Of a DNA stretch of 49,847 bases, positions 8,727 to 17,134 are shown in pieces (positions within the stretch are counted from its first letter, which is position 1; every line of letters begins with the position of its first letter). The stretch comes from Bacillota bacterium (GTDB lineage: Bacteria; Bacillota; Dethiobacteria; DTU022; PWGO01). The notes under the pieces were generated by a model, which worked only from the letters and a program-made list of their open reading frames with translations, ran no database searches and had not been told where the DNA came from. The DNA is taken from assembly GCA_012518215.1 (NCBI GenBank), contig JAAYSV010000053.1:1-49847 (forward strand), given 5' to 3'. Both the position numbers and the translations under genes were made by a program.

Positions 8727-9866
8727 TTGAATCGAGAAAAGAGGATAATCTACAAATTGAAGAAGAATTTGAGCAGTAACATTGATAGAGCAACCAGACA
8801 GTTTCCGGGTGGGGTTACCTTTCTGGACGAGCAATCCGTTTCCAGGCTCAGGGAACCGGTTTCTCATAATCTGGTGGTGAAGATCCCGGGCAGGCACCGT
8901 CACCTTTTGTATATACAATCTTGCCTGTTGAAAGCTTATCCCGATCGTTACCCGGCAGCCATTCTCAAGATACCGGCAGGCCGAAAAAAAACGTCTTTTG
9001 GTGGCTGGTGCCCGATATATGCCTTGCATCATTGCAGTTCCTTGCTTTCTCCCGGTTATCTTTACCTTCCCCCGCTGGAGGACCACTCCCTTTCGGAATT
9101 GATCGGTGTCATGGGCAGGCTAAGAGAGAAGAACGGTTGCCCATGGGACCGGGAACAGACGCATCTCTCCTTGCGGCCTTACCTCGTCGAGGAAGCTTAC
9201 GAGGTTGTAGGGGCCATCGAGAAGGGAGATATGCGATCCTTGCAGGAAGAGCTGGGAGACCTGCTGCTGCAAGTTGTCTTTCACGCCCAGATTGCCATGG
9301 AGGAGAAGCATTTTGCTTTTTATGATGTCGTTCATACATTGATAACCAAACTGGTACGTCGCCATCCGCACGTTTTTGGATCTCAAAGAATTTTTTCGAC
9401 TCGGGAAGTCAAGAAGAAATGGGACCAGATAAAAAAGGAGGAACGGAGCGAGAGGTCGTCGGGCGAGGCCAGCATAATGCACATTGACCCGGACTTGCCG
9501 GCTTTGATGCAGGCGTTCAAAGTACAGGAGAAAGCTGCTCGTGTAGGTTTTGACTGGAAATCGATCGAGGGACCGCTGGAAAAGGTCAAAGAGGAGCGAA
9601 ACGAGCTTATGCATGCATATCACGGGGGAGATAGGGAAAGAATAGAGGAAGAATTGGGTGATCTTCTGTTTGCCCTGGTCAATGTATCCCGGTTCATGGG
9701 GGTAAATCCGGAACTTGCTTTGGTGGCGGCAACGAAGAAATTTGCAGATAGGTTTGCCGGTATAGAGGAGAAAGCAAAAGAAAAAGGGGGGGGTGTTGCT
9801 GATTTCGATCTGAACCAACTTGACTGTTGGTGGAAAGAAATCAAGAAAAAAACAAAAAAAGCCTAG
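8727..9866 (+). CDS. mazG: MazG nucleotide pyrophosphohydrolase with truncated methylase domain
   Basis: MazG hydrolyses NTPs and aberrant nucleotides to monophosphates. Residues about 121-375 form two complete MazG halves with EEAYEV, EELGDLLLQVVFH and the second EELGDLLFALVN; the acidic metal-binding residues are present. In most Firmicutes MazG is fused to a tetrapyrrole-methylase-like YabN domain of about 220 residues. Here only about 90 residues recall that domain's C-terminal half (about 25-117, ending YLYLPPLE), and its glycine-rich SAM-binding N-terminus is absent. Only 25 bases separate the gene from spoVB, so the missing part is not hidden upstream. TTG 8727 or TTG 8757 could be the start; AAAAGAGG at 8738-8745 favours 8757. 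Confidence 0.88.
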   Translation: MNREKRIIYKLKKNLSSNIDRATRQFPGGVTFLDEQSVSRLREPVSHNLVVKIPGRHRHLLYIQSCLLKAYPDRYPAAILKIPAGRKKTSFGGWCPIYALHHCSSLLSPGYLYLPPLEDHSLSELIGVMGRLREKNGCPWDREQTHLSLRPYLVEEAYEVVGAIEKGDMRSLQEELGDLLLQVVFHAQIAMEEKHFAFYDVVHTLITKLVRRHPHVFGSQRIFSTREVKKKWDQIKKEERSERSSGEASIMHIDPDLPALMQAFKVQEKAARVGFDWKSIEGPLEKVKEERNELMHAYHGGDRERIEEELGDLLFALVNVSRFMGVNPELALVAATKKFADRFAGIEEKAKEKGGGVADFDLNQLDCWWKEIKKKTKKA

Positions 9867-9947
9867 GGCAGGCAGGAATCATAGATGTTATATCGAATAG
9901 GGTAAATGTTGAATTAAAACAATAATACCATGAGGAGGGAAACTCAC

Positions 9948-10223
9948 GTGAACAAGTCTGATCTGGTGAATGCCGTGTCTGCAGAGGTGGAGTTATCGAA
10001 GAAAGATACGGAAAAAGTGGTAAATGCTGTTTTTAAAAATATTACCGATGCATTAGCAAAAGGGGACAAGGTGCAGGTTATCGGTTTTGGAACATTTTCT
10101 ACCCGCAAGCGTGAAGCTCGTAAAGGCAGAAATCCTGCAACCAGGGAAGAGATTACCATACCAGCGACCACGGTACCTGTTTTCAAGGCTGGAAAGGGAC
10201 TGAAAGATAGAGTTAAAAAGTAA
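9948..10223 (+). CDS. hup: DNA-binding protein HU
   Basis: Small histone-like protein that bends and compacts DNA as a dimer. The 91 residues match the HU length. MNKSDLVNAV at the start, GFGTF in the middle and the RKGRNPATREEI arm that enters the minor groove are all clear. GTG 9948 is chosen because GAGGAGGG lies just upstream (9932-9939); an ATG at 9930 would place that site inside the gene. A strong terminator follows at once, so hup is probably a short transcript. Its position between mazG and the yabP region is common in Clostridia. Confidence 0.96.
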   Translation: MNKSDLVNAVSAEVELSKKDTEKVVNAVFKNITDALAKGDKVQVIGFGTFSTRKREARKGRNPATREEITIPATTVPVFKAGKGLKDRVKK

Positions 10224-10252
10224 GGTACCGCTACATAATTGATATTTTGCTT

Positions 10253-10278
10253 AAAAGCACCGCTCGCGGTGCTTTTTT
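10253..10278 (+). terminator. Rho-independent terminator after hup
   Basis: A 10-bp perfect stem AAAAGCACCG/CGGTGCTTTT with a CTCG loop and a continuing T-run. As an A-stem/T-stem structure it could act in both directions. Confidence 0.92.
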
Positions 10279-10363
10279 ATTGAATATTATTCTACAAACA
10301 ATAAAAACTAATATTGCAGTGCAGAGGTTGCTGAAATTCAGGATTACCAGGGGAAACAGTAAA

Positions 10364-11353
10364 ATGGATGCAAAAAAACAACGCAGGTTTATCCAGGGTG
10401 TTTGCTTGATTTGTTGCCTGTTCATTTTGGGTTGTGGCGGTTGCAAAATGTTTCCCGGCCACGGTACATCTGAAAGAGGAGAAGGGCCTGAAATACCCGC
10501 GGAGATCAGAACGGGTGCACGGGAAGAGCCGACCATCAAAGTATTCATGCATGAAGATGACGAGATCGAAACGATGGATTTTGAAAAATACATCGAAGGC
10601 GTGGTTGCCGCGGAGATGGACAATCTCTGGCCGCTGGAAGCTCTTGCAGCCCAGGCCATCATTGCTCGTACATACACATTGCATAGAATAGCTGCAGGGG
10701 AAAAGGTGAAGGGGAAAGCTGCTCATGTCTCCACGGATCCCGAGGGCTTTCAAGCTTACGATGCGGACAAGATAAATAGCAGGGTACGCAGGGCGGTCCG
10801 AAAAACACGCGGCAAGGTTGTTACTCATGACGATCAGTTTATCCGAGCCTGGTTTCATGCCTATGCCGGGCCCCGTACAGCATTGGCCTATGAAGGACTG
10901 GGACCCAAGGAAGGGAATCCTTCCTATATTCATATCGTGGAAGGGAAGGGACAGGATATTATCGATCCCGAAGAAGGAAGTTGGAAGGCCAGATTCCCGC
11001 TAACCGAGATAAGAACAATTGTAACCGGAGAAACGGGTCATGACCCGGGTGCAATCTCTTCGGTAGGGATTCTGGAAAAGGGTCCTTCGGGGAGGGCATT
11101 GAGGATCGGTTTCAATGAAACAGAAATACTGGCCCCGATCTTGCGGCTCAAATTGGGCTCCACGGAGATGCGCTCAACGTTTATTGACAAAATTGAAATT
11201 GATGGCCCTGACTTGCTGATGGCAGGTACGGGCTATGGGCATGGGGTGGGAATGTGTCAATGGGGTGCAAAAGCCATGGCCCAGAAAGGCAAGGCAGCGG
11301 AAGATATCATCAGCTACTTTTACCGGGACATTCGCTTTCACAACCTCTGGTGA
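10364..11353 (+). CDS. SpoIID/LytB-domain lipoprotein
   Basis: SpoIID-type enzymes are lytic transglycosylases that cut peptidoglycan during spore engulfment. The 329-residue protein begins with a basic N-terminus, a hydrophobic stretch and the lipobox ILGC, placing Cys24 as the lipid-modified residue. A SpoIID/LytB domain follows (about 70-325), with FEKYIEGVVAAEM, ALAAQAIIARTY and the C-terminal GYGHGVGMCQWGA. The ATG at 10364 is chosen because the in-frame extension to 10247 runs through the hup terminator. The gene occupies the place where Bacillus has yabO (rqcP). It may be a paralogue of SpoIID rather than SpoIID itself. Confidence 0.85.
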   Translation: MDAKKQRRFIQGVCLICCLFILGCGGCKMFPGHGTSERGEGPEIPAEIRTGAREEPTIKVFMHEDDEIETMDFEKYIEGVVAAEMDNLWPLEALAAQAIIARTYTLHRIAAGEKVKGKAAHVSTDPEGFQAYDADKINSRVRRAVRKTRGKVVTHDDQFIRAWFHAYAGPRTALAYEGLGPKEGNPSYIHIVEGKGQDIIDPEEGSWKARFPLTEIRTIVTGETGHDPGAISSVGILEKGPSGRALRIGFNETEILAPILRLKLGSTEMRSTFIDKIEIDGPDLLMAGTGYGHGVGMCQWGAKAMAQKGKAAEDIISYFYRDIRFHNLW

Positions 11354-11382
11354 TTCCAATTCAAAGGGTTATAGTTGACATG

Positions 11383-11410
11383 GAATAAACTGTCTTCCCG
11401 GACATAATAT
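11383..11410 (+). promoter_or_regulatory. Candidate sigma-E promoter of yabP-yabQ
   Basis: GAATAAA (11383-11389), a 13-base gap and CATAATAT (11403-11410) resemble the mother-cell sigma-E pattern (ATA-type -35 and CATA-type -10). In Bacillus yabP and yabQ belong to the sigma-E regulon. The match is by eye and could be chance in AT-rich DNA. Confidence 0.4.
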
Positions 11411-11444
11411 ATTATATGGGAGAAGATAAAGGGGGAAGGAAGCG

Positions 11445-11738
11445 ATGGAGGAGAAATACGGAACACGAGTGATTGACCATCGTCTAACCCTGGAAAACCG
11501 GGAGGAGATGGAGATAACCGGGGTAATGAATGTTGATAGTTTTGATGATGAGGAAGTCGTCATGGATACCGAACAGGGATTGTTGGCGGTACGCGGTGAA
11601 AATTTAAACATCAAGCATCTAAATCTTGACCAGGGTGAGGTAAGAATCGCGGGGATGATTCTGGAGTTGGCCTACTCGGATCAGAAACCAAGTGCAAGGG
11701 ACCGGGGCAAGGGATTTTTTGAAAGACTGTTCAAATAG
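11445..11738 (+). CDS. yabP: Sporulation protein YabP
   Basis: Short sporulation protein needed for spore coat or cortex steps; molecular activity unknown. The 97 residues show the YabP/YqfC beta-rich fold pattern: LTLENREEMEITGVMNVDSFDDEEVVMDT would be its core, cited here only by its NREEMEITGV part, with later LLAVRGENLNIKHL. AGGGGGAAGGAAGCG precedes ATG 11445. It overlaps or abuts yabQ (TAGTG), so the two are translated together. Soluble, with no signal peptide. Expected expression in the mother cell. Confidence 0.92.
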   Translation: MEEKYGTRVIDHRLTLENREEMEITGVMNVDSFDDEEVVMDTEQGLLAVRGENLNIKHLNLDQGEVRIAGMILELAYSDQKPSARDRGKGFFERLFK

Positions 11739-11743
11739 TGACC

Positions 11744-12178
11744 ATGAACAATACCTACTTCATCTCTCCAGCGGGGTATCAATTTTTTCTTTTTGCCAAA
11801 GCATTGCTGTTGGGGTTTGTCCTGGGTTTTTTGTTGGATTTTTATCGTTCCCTGAAGGCTCTGATCAATATGTCTTTCAGAGCTACTTTTTTTGCAGACC
11901 TATTTTTCTGGATAGCAGTTTCGGCAATCAGCGTGTCGGTACTGCTTGTTATTTTATGGGGAGAAATTCATTTCTATGCTTATGCAGGGATCACGTGTGG
12001 ATTTCTGGTCTATCATTTTTTGTTGAGCCGCTATCTACTTATTTTCTGGCGCCGGGCATTTCATCATGGTGGCAATTTGGGCAAGTTCCTGGTAAAGGGT
12101 TTTGACCGCTTCTCCGGATCGTTCAAATCTGCGGGGCAGGCCATTTTCAATATGTTGCGAAGAAATAATGATGTTTGA
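11744..12178 (+). CDS. yabQ: Spore cortex membrane protein YabQ
   Basis: Integral membrane protein of the spore outer membrane, required for cortex formation in Bacillus. The 144-residue protein has about four membrane segments (roughly 12-30, 40-60, 66-84 and a shorter one near 90-104) and a basic tail. FAKALLLGFVLGFLLDFYR near the start is typical of the family. Either GTG 11738, overlapping the yabP stop, or ATG 11744 may be used; neither has a strong ribosome binding site, which suggests translational coupling to yabP. Confidence 0.88.
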   Translation: MNNTYFISPAGYQFFLFAKALLLGFVLGFLLDFYRSLKALINMSFRATFFADLFFWIAVSAISVSVLLVILWGEIHFYAYAGITCGFLVYHFLLSRYLLIFWRRAFHHGGNLGKFLVKGFDRFSGSFKSAGQAIFNMLRRNNDV

Positions 12179-12278
12179 ATATGTTTAATGGAAGAAATCA
12201 TTTATGATATGCAGGACTTTGGGGCAACCGGATAGAAATAGTAAATGAATCAGGAAATTCTGTCACCAGGGGAGCAAG

Positions 12279-12575
12279 ATGAGGCGAAAGAGATCTGTGG
12301 TTACCTTTCCGGGGAAGAAACAAAAGGTGTGGAACGGGCGCCGTTCTTTTGCTTTTGCAGCCCTGTTGTGCATCCTTTTTCTTTTATTTGTTGCTGTGGC
12401 ATATTACTGGCATTGCCATTGTTTGGCCCTGGAGAGAGACCGTTACAACGGCGAAGTGCAGAAGATGGAAGATGAGAATGATGAACTCAAAGAGGAGATC
12501 ATCCGCCTGCAAGATCAGGAATACATAGAATTTTTGGCCCGCCGTTATCTGGACCTGGCCAGGCCCGGTGAATAG
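12279..12575 (+). CDS. divIC: Septum formation initiator DivIC (FtsB-like)
   Basis: Bitopic divisome protein that pairs with FtsL and activates septal wall synthesis. The 98 residues contain a basic cytoplasmic N-terminus (1-22), one membrane segment (about 24-44) and an extracytoplasmic coiled coil (about 50-80, with heptad pattern around EDENDELKEEIIRLQ), ending EYIEFLARRYLDLARPGE. ATG 12279 follows GGGGAGCAAG. Position between yabQ and yabR matches Bacillus. Confidence 0.92.
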   Translation: MRRKRSVVTFPGKKQKVWNGRRSFAFAALLCILFLLFVAVAYYWHCHCLALERDRYNGEVQKMEDENDELKEEIIRLQDQEYIEFLARRYLDLARPGE

Positions 12576-12625
12576 CAGGTTGGCTTTTGAAGATTATCAT
12601 TATTTCAGGGAGGAATATTCTTAGC

Positions 12626-13006
12626 ATGTCGTTGAAAGTTGGACACATTGTTGAGGGGGTGGTGACGGGTATTACCAATTTTGGAGCCTTTGTCCTCCTC
12701 CCCAACGGGGTGACCGGGCTGGTGCACATTTCCGAGGTTGCTCACACATACGTAAAAGATGTCAATGATTATCTCAAGAAGGATGACGTGGTAAAGGTCA
12801 AGGTGCTTTCAACTGCCGAGGGAGGCAAGGTGGCCCTTTCGATCAAGCAAGCAAAGGAAAAAAAAGAAGTCCCTTCCAGAAAACCGGACCATTCTTTCGA
12901 AGACAAGTTATCCCGTTTCTTGAAAGAGAGCGATGAACGCCAGCAGGATATAAAAAGGAGCAATGACCCAAGGCGTGGGCACCGTTCCTACCGCCATCAT
13001 TCTTGA
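12626..13006 (+). CDS. yabR: S1-domain RNA-binding protein YabR
   Basis: Small protein with one N-terminal S1 OB-fold domain (1-72: GHIVEGVVTGITNFGAFV, GLVHISEVAH, VKVKVLS), like the S1 domain at the end of polynucleotide phosphorylase. A charged linker and a basic tail follow (to 126), ending RSYRHH. Exact function is not established; RNA or ribosome binding is expected. ATG 12626 has GGGAGGAA upstream; the in-frame TTG at 12587 is less likely. Last gene before a terminator. Confidence 0.9.
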   Translation: MSLKVGHIVEGVVTGITNFGAFVLLPNGVTGLVHISEVAHTYVKDVNDYLKKDDVVKVKVLSTAEGGKVALSIKQAKEKKEVPSRKPDHSFEDKLSRFLKESDERQQDIKRSNDPRRGHRSYRHHS

Positions 13007-13049
13007 CAATCAACAACCTCCAGGACATTTTCCGCGTTACCACTGTCTG

Positions 13050-13068
13050 CCCCCAAGGGGGTTTTTTT
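13050..13068 (+). terminator. Rho-independent terminator after yabR
   Basis: CCCCC (13050-13054) and GGGGG (13057-13061) followed by seven T. The minimal loop is only two bases, so the real stem is probably shorter (four pairs, CAAG loop). In Bacillus tRNA genes lie in this interval; none is present here. Confidence 0.6.
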
Positions 13069-13368
13069 GTTGCCTCTCCATTGTTTCAGGCCAGGAAGAA
13101 ATGGTATTGCCGCGTATCATCACCTGCAGAAAAAATGTTTTTCAAAGATTCCATCCTCTATTTTCGTAAAGTATTAACCGATATTGCCAAAAAAAATGGC
13201 CATTGTTGAATCGGCTTCCATAAAAAATGGCACTATCATCACCATTACGATAAAAGCAGGGAATTATTGTCGGAAAAAATTATTTTGGACCCGCCCTATT
13301 GTGACATTAAAATAGATGGCGGTCATTTATAATGAGGTTCCAGGCGTTCAGGAAAGGAGGTTGTTTGC
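13069..13368 (+). promoter_or_regulatory. spoIIE upstream region with candidate promoter and 0A-like boxes
   Basis: About 300 bases with no gene. TTGGAC (13285-13290), a 17-base spacer and TAAAAT (13308-13313) form a plausible sigma-A promoter. Upstream, TTGTCGGA (13267-13274) and TTGTTGAA (13204-13211) each resemble the Spo0A box (TGTCGAA) with one mismatch. In Bacillus spoIIE is activated by Spo0A-P on a sigma-A promoter, so the arrangement makes sense, but the boxes are weak. Confidence 0.4.
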
Positions 13369-15588
13369 TTGAAGGAGGAGTCCTTGTATACAGGATCTTC
13401 GATAACGGTAGATGAACGATTGAGTTTAAAAAAAATCCGGTGGCGTTTGTCCGAGCGCCTTGCCGGTTTGAAGGAAATGGCCCTGTCCAGGGGAGAATTG
13501 CTCCTCCTTGGCATGCTCGGCTTTCTGCTCGGCAGGGCAACCCTTATGGGAGAGGTAGCCACCTTCGGGGCCATCTTCTGGCTGGTCCTGTTGCGGGAAA
13601 AACCGTTACAAAGCTATCTGGTAGCGGCAACGGTATTGCTCGGCAGGGCAACTGTGCTGGGGTGGTTGTCAACAGGACATCTCCTTGTAGCCATCTTCCT
13701 GATCTGGGTCTGGGAGGCTTTGTGCCTGCGCCTGTGGAAGAAAAAAAGCCCCCTGGTTGTTTCGGTGGTGTTGTTGATTGTACTATCTTCACCCATACTG
13801 GTTTCCGGAATTACCGGGGCTTTCGATGGTGCATTCCTGGGATTGGAAGTGCTAATCGGGTTACTGGTGTCCATAACCTTGGTGCCGGCCGTGCACGTAG
13901 TCGGGCAGTTGCCCAGGATCAGGGATCGTCCTGATTTAACCTCGGAAGAGATCCTGGCCATGTTCCTGTTATTCTCCCTCGCGCTGATAGGAATCGGAAC
14001 GGTGGAGATCGCCGGGATTTCCGTAGTCAGTCTGTTTAGCAAATTGTTGTTGCTGGTGTCCGCTTATCTTATCGGTGCCGGTGGAGGAGCCGCTATGGGC
14101 GTAATCGTGGGGATAATCTTGGGGTTGGGGAACCCCTACCTGTACCTGGTAATCGGATCCCTCGCTTTTAGCGGGTTCTGGGCCGGCTTTATGCGGCAAT
14201 TCGGGCGCTTGGGTTCGGCATCGGGGTACATTCTTTCATTTCCTTTTTTCGCTCTGCTGGAGCCGTCTGCATTTTCGGAGGTTTACCAGCTGGACAATCT
14301 GTTGGCATTGGGGATATTTCTTCTGATTCCCACGGTGTTCTACCGGTGGGCTTCCGGGAAGCTACCGCGGGGGACGGCCATACATGCGGGTGAAGTGGAG
14401 AAAGAATACCTCGGCAAGGTTGCTACAAAAATTCAACGCCTGTCCAACCTGTTTTCCGAGCTTTCGGAGAATTTCAGCCAGATCACCGGTAATGAGCAGC
14501 GTCCTATCGAAGCTGAGATGGCACCGTTTATCAATGATATCGTGAATCGTGCCTGCAAAACATGCTTGATGAAGGATCGTTGCTGGGGGAAAGACTTTTA
14601 CCGGAATTTTCGCTGGATCATCGATCTGTTGGCCCGGACGGAAGGGGAGATCAAGGAATACCACCTTTCTCCCGACTTCAGGGTGAAGTGCCGCAGCCCG
14701 GCATCATTGCTGACGGCCATAAACTGCAGTAGAGAAGTGTGGAAAGCTAACCGTTACTGGGTAAACAAATTGACGGAGGAGAGGAATCTGGTCTCCAGCC
14801 AGCTGGAGGGAGTGTCCCTCATCATGGAGGAGATGGCTGAAGAAGTCAAGACCAATCCCTTGCAATCCGCAAATGAAAGGGTTTCCCCGCTCTTTACTGT
14901 GGAGGTCGGAGTAGCACAGAAGCCGGGAAAAGGTCAGAAAGTCTGCGGAGATTATTACAGCGTTTTCGAGTTCGGGGAAAACTTGCAGGTGCTGGCCTTG
15001 AGCGACGGCATGGGACAGGGGCCACGAGCCCAAGCCGAGAGCAAAGCAGCGGTCAAGCTGATCGAGAAGATGCTGGAGGCCGGTTTTGGCAAAGAAATGG
15101 TCATCCGGGTGGTAAATTCTCTGCTCCAGCTCCGTACACTGGAAGAGTTCTTTGCCACCATGGATCTTGCGCTCATCAATCTGGGCACAGGTGAGATCGA
15201 GTCAATCAAAATAGGTGCTGCTCCCAGTTTCCAGAAAAGGGGGAAAGATGTGAATAAAATAGGCGCGGCATCCTTGCCTCTGGGCATTCTTTCGCATCTG
15301 GAAATCGAACAGAAGAGTATCGGGATCCAGAGCGGAGATCTTTATGTCATGGTCTCGGATGGTGTGTATGGAAATTCGGACGCCTGGTTGTCTAACTTCC
15401 TCAATCACTGTGAATACAATCACCCCGAGATCGTGGCCGGAAGGATTCTGGAAGAAGCCATGCTCCGCTGCGAGATTGAAGACAAACATGACGACATGAC
15501 GGTGATAGCCTGCCGTATAATCCCCCTGAATCGGCAGGTGGCCAGGAAAGGAAGCGGCTTCAAAAAGGAAAAAGTGGGGATTATATAA
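13369..15588 (+). CDS. spoIIE: Stage II sporulation protein E, serine phosphatase
   Basis: Dephosphorylates the anti-anti-sigma factor SpoIIAA in the forespore and so releases sigma-F; it also binds FtsZ. The 739-residue protein has about ten membrane segments (about 45-330), a central oligomerisation region with a cysteine cluster (CKTCLMKDRCWG near 400), and a C-terminal PP2C-like domain (about 515-725). In the latter GDYYSVFE, LSDGMGQGPRAQAES, VSDGVYG and DDMTVI carry the metal-binding aspartates. TTG 13369 is used, with AAAGGAGG eight bases upstream. It is a monocistronic unit with its own terminator. Confidence 0.96.
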   Translation: MKEESLYTGSSITVDERLSLKKIRWRLSERLAGLKEMALSRGELLLLGMLGFLLGRATLMGEVATFGAIFWLVLLREKPLQSYLVAATVLLGRATVLGWLSTGHLLVAIFLIWVWEALCLRLWKKKSPLVVSVVLLIVLSSPILVSGITGAFDGAFLGLEVLIGLLVSITLVPAVHVVGQLPRIRDRPDLTSEEILAMFLLFSLALIGIGTVEIAGISVVSLFSKLLLLVSAYLIGAGGGAAMGVIVGIILGLGNPYLYLVIGSLAFSGFWAGFMRQFGRLGSASGYILSFPFFALLEPSAFSEVYQLDNLLALGIFLLIPTVFYRWASGKLPRGTAIHAGEVEKEYLGKVATKIQRLSNLFSELSENFSQITGNEQRPIEAEMAPFINDIVNRACKTCLMKDRCWGKDFYRNFRWIIDLLARTEGEIKEYHLSPDFRVKCRSPASLLTAINCSREVWKANRYWVNKLTEERNLVSSQLEGVSLIMEEMAEEVKTNPLQSANERVSPLFTVEVGVAQKPGKGQKVCGDYYSVFEFGENLQVLALSDGMGQGPRAQAESKAAVKLIEKMLEAGFGKEMVIRVVNSLLQLRTLEEFFATMDLALINLGTGEIESIKIGAAPSFQKRGKDVNKIGAASLPLGILSHLEIEQKSIGIQSGDLYVMVSDGVYGNSDAWLSNFLNHCEYNHPEIVAGRILEEAMLRCEIEDKHDDMTVIACRIIPLNRQVARKGSGFKKEKVGII

Positions 15589-15635
15589 GCATACAAAAAT
15601 ATAAAGAAGGAATTTCGCTTGACTCTAATTAAATT

Positions 15636-15673
15636 AATAAGCAATCTCTGCCAGTGATTGCTTATTTTTTTTT
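15636..15673 (+). terminator. Rho-independent terminator after spoIIE
   Basis: An 11-bp stem AATAAGCAATC/GATTGCTTATT with a 9-base loop, followed by a long T-run. Clear and strong. Confidence 0.93.
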
Positions 15674-15697
15674 CATGCAAGGGGAATATAGATTTTG

Positions 15698-17134
15698 ATG
15701 GTCAAGGACAAAGTGCGTGAATTAATCGAATATGCCAACCTTTTTCAAACAGGGGACAGGGTTCTGGTAGGCGTTTCCGGCGGTCCCGATTCCATGTGCC
15801 TGCTTCATGTTCTGCTTCGGCTCCGTTCGGAACTGGGTATCAGGTTGTTTGTTGCCCACCTGGATCATGGACTTCGTCCGGAGGCCTCCCGGGAATTTGT
15901 GTTTGTCCGTTCGATTTCCCGCAAATGGGGGCTTCCTTTCTATGGTTCCCGGGTCGATACCGCATTGTACCGGCAGGAGAAAGGTTTGTCTGTCCAGGCC
16001 GCGGCAAGGCTTTGCCGCTATACATTCTTTGAAAAGGCGGCTTCTTTTTTTGAAGTCAACAGGATTGCCACCGCCCATCATCGTGATGACCAGGTGGAGA
16101 CGGTCCTGATGAATATCATCAAGGGAACCGGATTGGATGGCCTGGCCGGTATCAAGGCCATCCGCCCCTGGAGGGGTATTGTTCTGGTGCGTCCCCTGCT
16201 GGAAATAAGCAAGGACGAGATCCTGGATTACTGTGAAGAAAATGGAATAGATCATGTCAGTGACCCCAGCAACCTGGAGCCTTTGTACTTGCGAAACAAG
16301 ATCCGGCTTGAACTTGTTCCTGTTCTGACCCGAGAATACAATCCAAGGGTGGGCGAGGCTATTTTTCGCCTTTCTGTCCTTGCCGGGGAAGAGGGGGCAT
16401 ATCTGCAACGGAGAGCCATACATCTGTGCGAAAAATATACCCGGGCACGGGAGCGGGAAACAGTTGTAATCGATGCATCGGAGGTTCGGAAATTGCATCC
16501 CGCTCTCAGGAGACGGGTTTTGAGAGTTGCCTGGGCGGGAATAAGCCGAGGTGTTGGCTTCTACCCGGAAAGCAAACATATCGAAGCTCTCGAGCAGCTG
16601 CTACTTGATTCCCGGCCGGGGAAAGAAACACAGCTTCCCGGTCACGGAAGGGCTTACATTTCAAAGTTGGGATTGGTGATAACCAGAAAGCCCCGGAAGA
16701 AAAAAATGGCCGCGAAGACGGTTGTTCTGAACGTGCCAGGCGACACTTCCATTCCCGGTGGCGGGGGGGTTTTCACGACAACGATTGCAGATCCCCGGGG
16801 ATTGAGGTGGCCCCCCGACAGCAGCAAGGAAGCTTACCTGGATTATGACAAGCTTCGCTTGCCCCTTGTCGTTACTTTTCGTTGGGCAGGGGCACGTTTC
16901 CGGCCCCTGGGTATGGATGGCAAGCAAAAAAAACTGAAAGATCATCTGATCGATCGCAAAGTGCCCCGGCAGGAGCGGGACTGCCTGCCCCTGGTAGTCT
17001 GCGGAACTGATATCGTTTGGGTGACAGGGTTGGATATTGCTCATCCTTTCCGGGTTACAGCGGAAACCCGGCGGGCGCTGACAATAAAGTTCAAACCTGA
17101 TCGGAAGATTGGAAGGATGAAAATTGCCAGGTAA
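15698..17134 (+). CDS. tilS: tRNA(Ile)-lysidine synthase
   Basis: Attaches lysine to C34 of the minor tRNA(Ile) with anticodon CAU so that it reads AUA; essential in nearly all bacteria. The 478-residue protein has the N-terminal ATP pyrophosphatase domain with the PP-loop VGVSGGPDSMCLLH (near 25-38), HLDHGLRPEA, and TAHHRDDQVETVLM, followed by the TilS substrate-binding and C-terminal domains (the latter with FRPLGMDGKQKKLKDHLIDR). ATG 15698 is adjacent to a TTG at 15695. It overlaps hpt by 11 bases, as is common in Firmicutes. Confidence 0.95.
   Translation: MVKDKVRELIEYANLFQTGDRVLVGVSGGPDSMCLLHVLLRLRSELGIRLFVAHLDHGLRPEASREFVFVRSISRKWGLPFYGSRVDTALYRQEKGLSVQAAARLCRYTFFEKAASFFEVNRIATAHHRDDQVETVLMNIIKGTGLDGLAGIKAIRPWRGIVLVRPLLEISKDEILDYCEENGIDHVSDPSNLEPLYLRNKIRLELVPVLTREYNPRVGEAIFRLSVLAGEEGAYLQRRAIHLCEKYTRARERETVVIDASEVRKLHPALRRRVLRVAWAGISRGVGFYPESKHIEALEQLLLDSRPGKETQLPGHGRAYISKLGLVITRKPRKKKMAAKTVVLNVPGDTSIPGGGGVFTTTIADPRGLRWPPDSSKEAYLDYDKLRLPLVVTFRWAGARFRPLGMDGKQKKLKDHLIDRKVPRQERDCLPLVVCGTDIVWVTGLDIAHPFRVTAETRRALTIKFKPDRKIGRMKIAR

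Noticed and set aside
10247-10363. N-terminal extension of the SpoIID-like protein from a TTG at 10247.
   Set aside because: It would be translated through the hup terminator and would place the lipoprotein signal 40 residues inside the protein.
13007-13368. tRNA genes as found between yabR and spoIIE in Bacillus.
   Set aside because: No cloverleaf, no GTTCGA-type T-loop and no CCA end in the interval.
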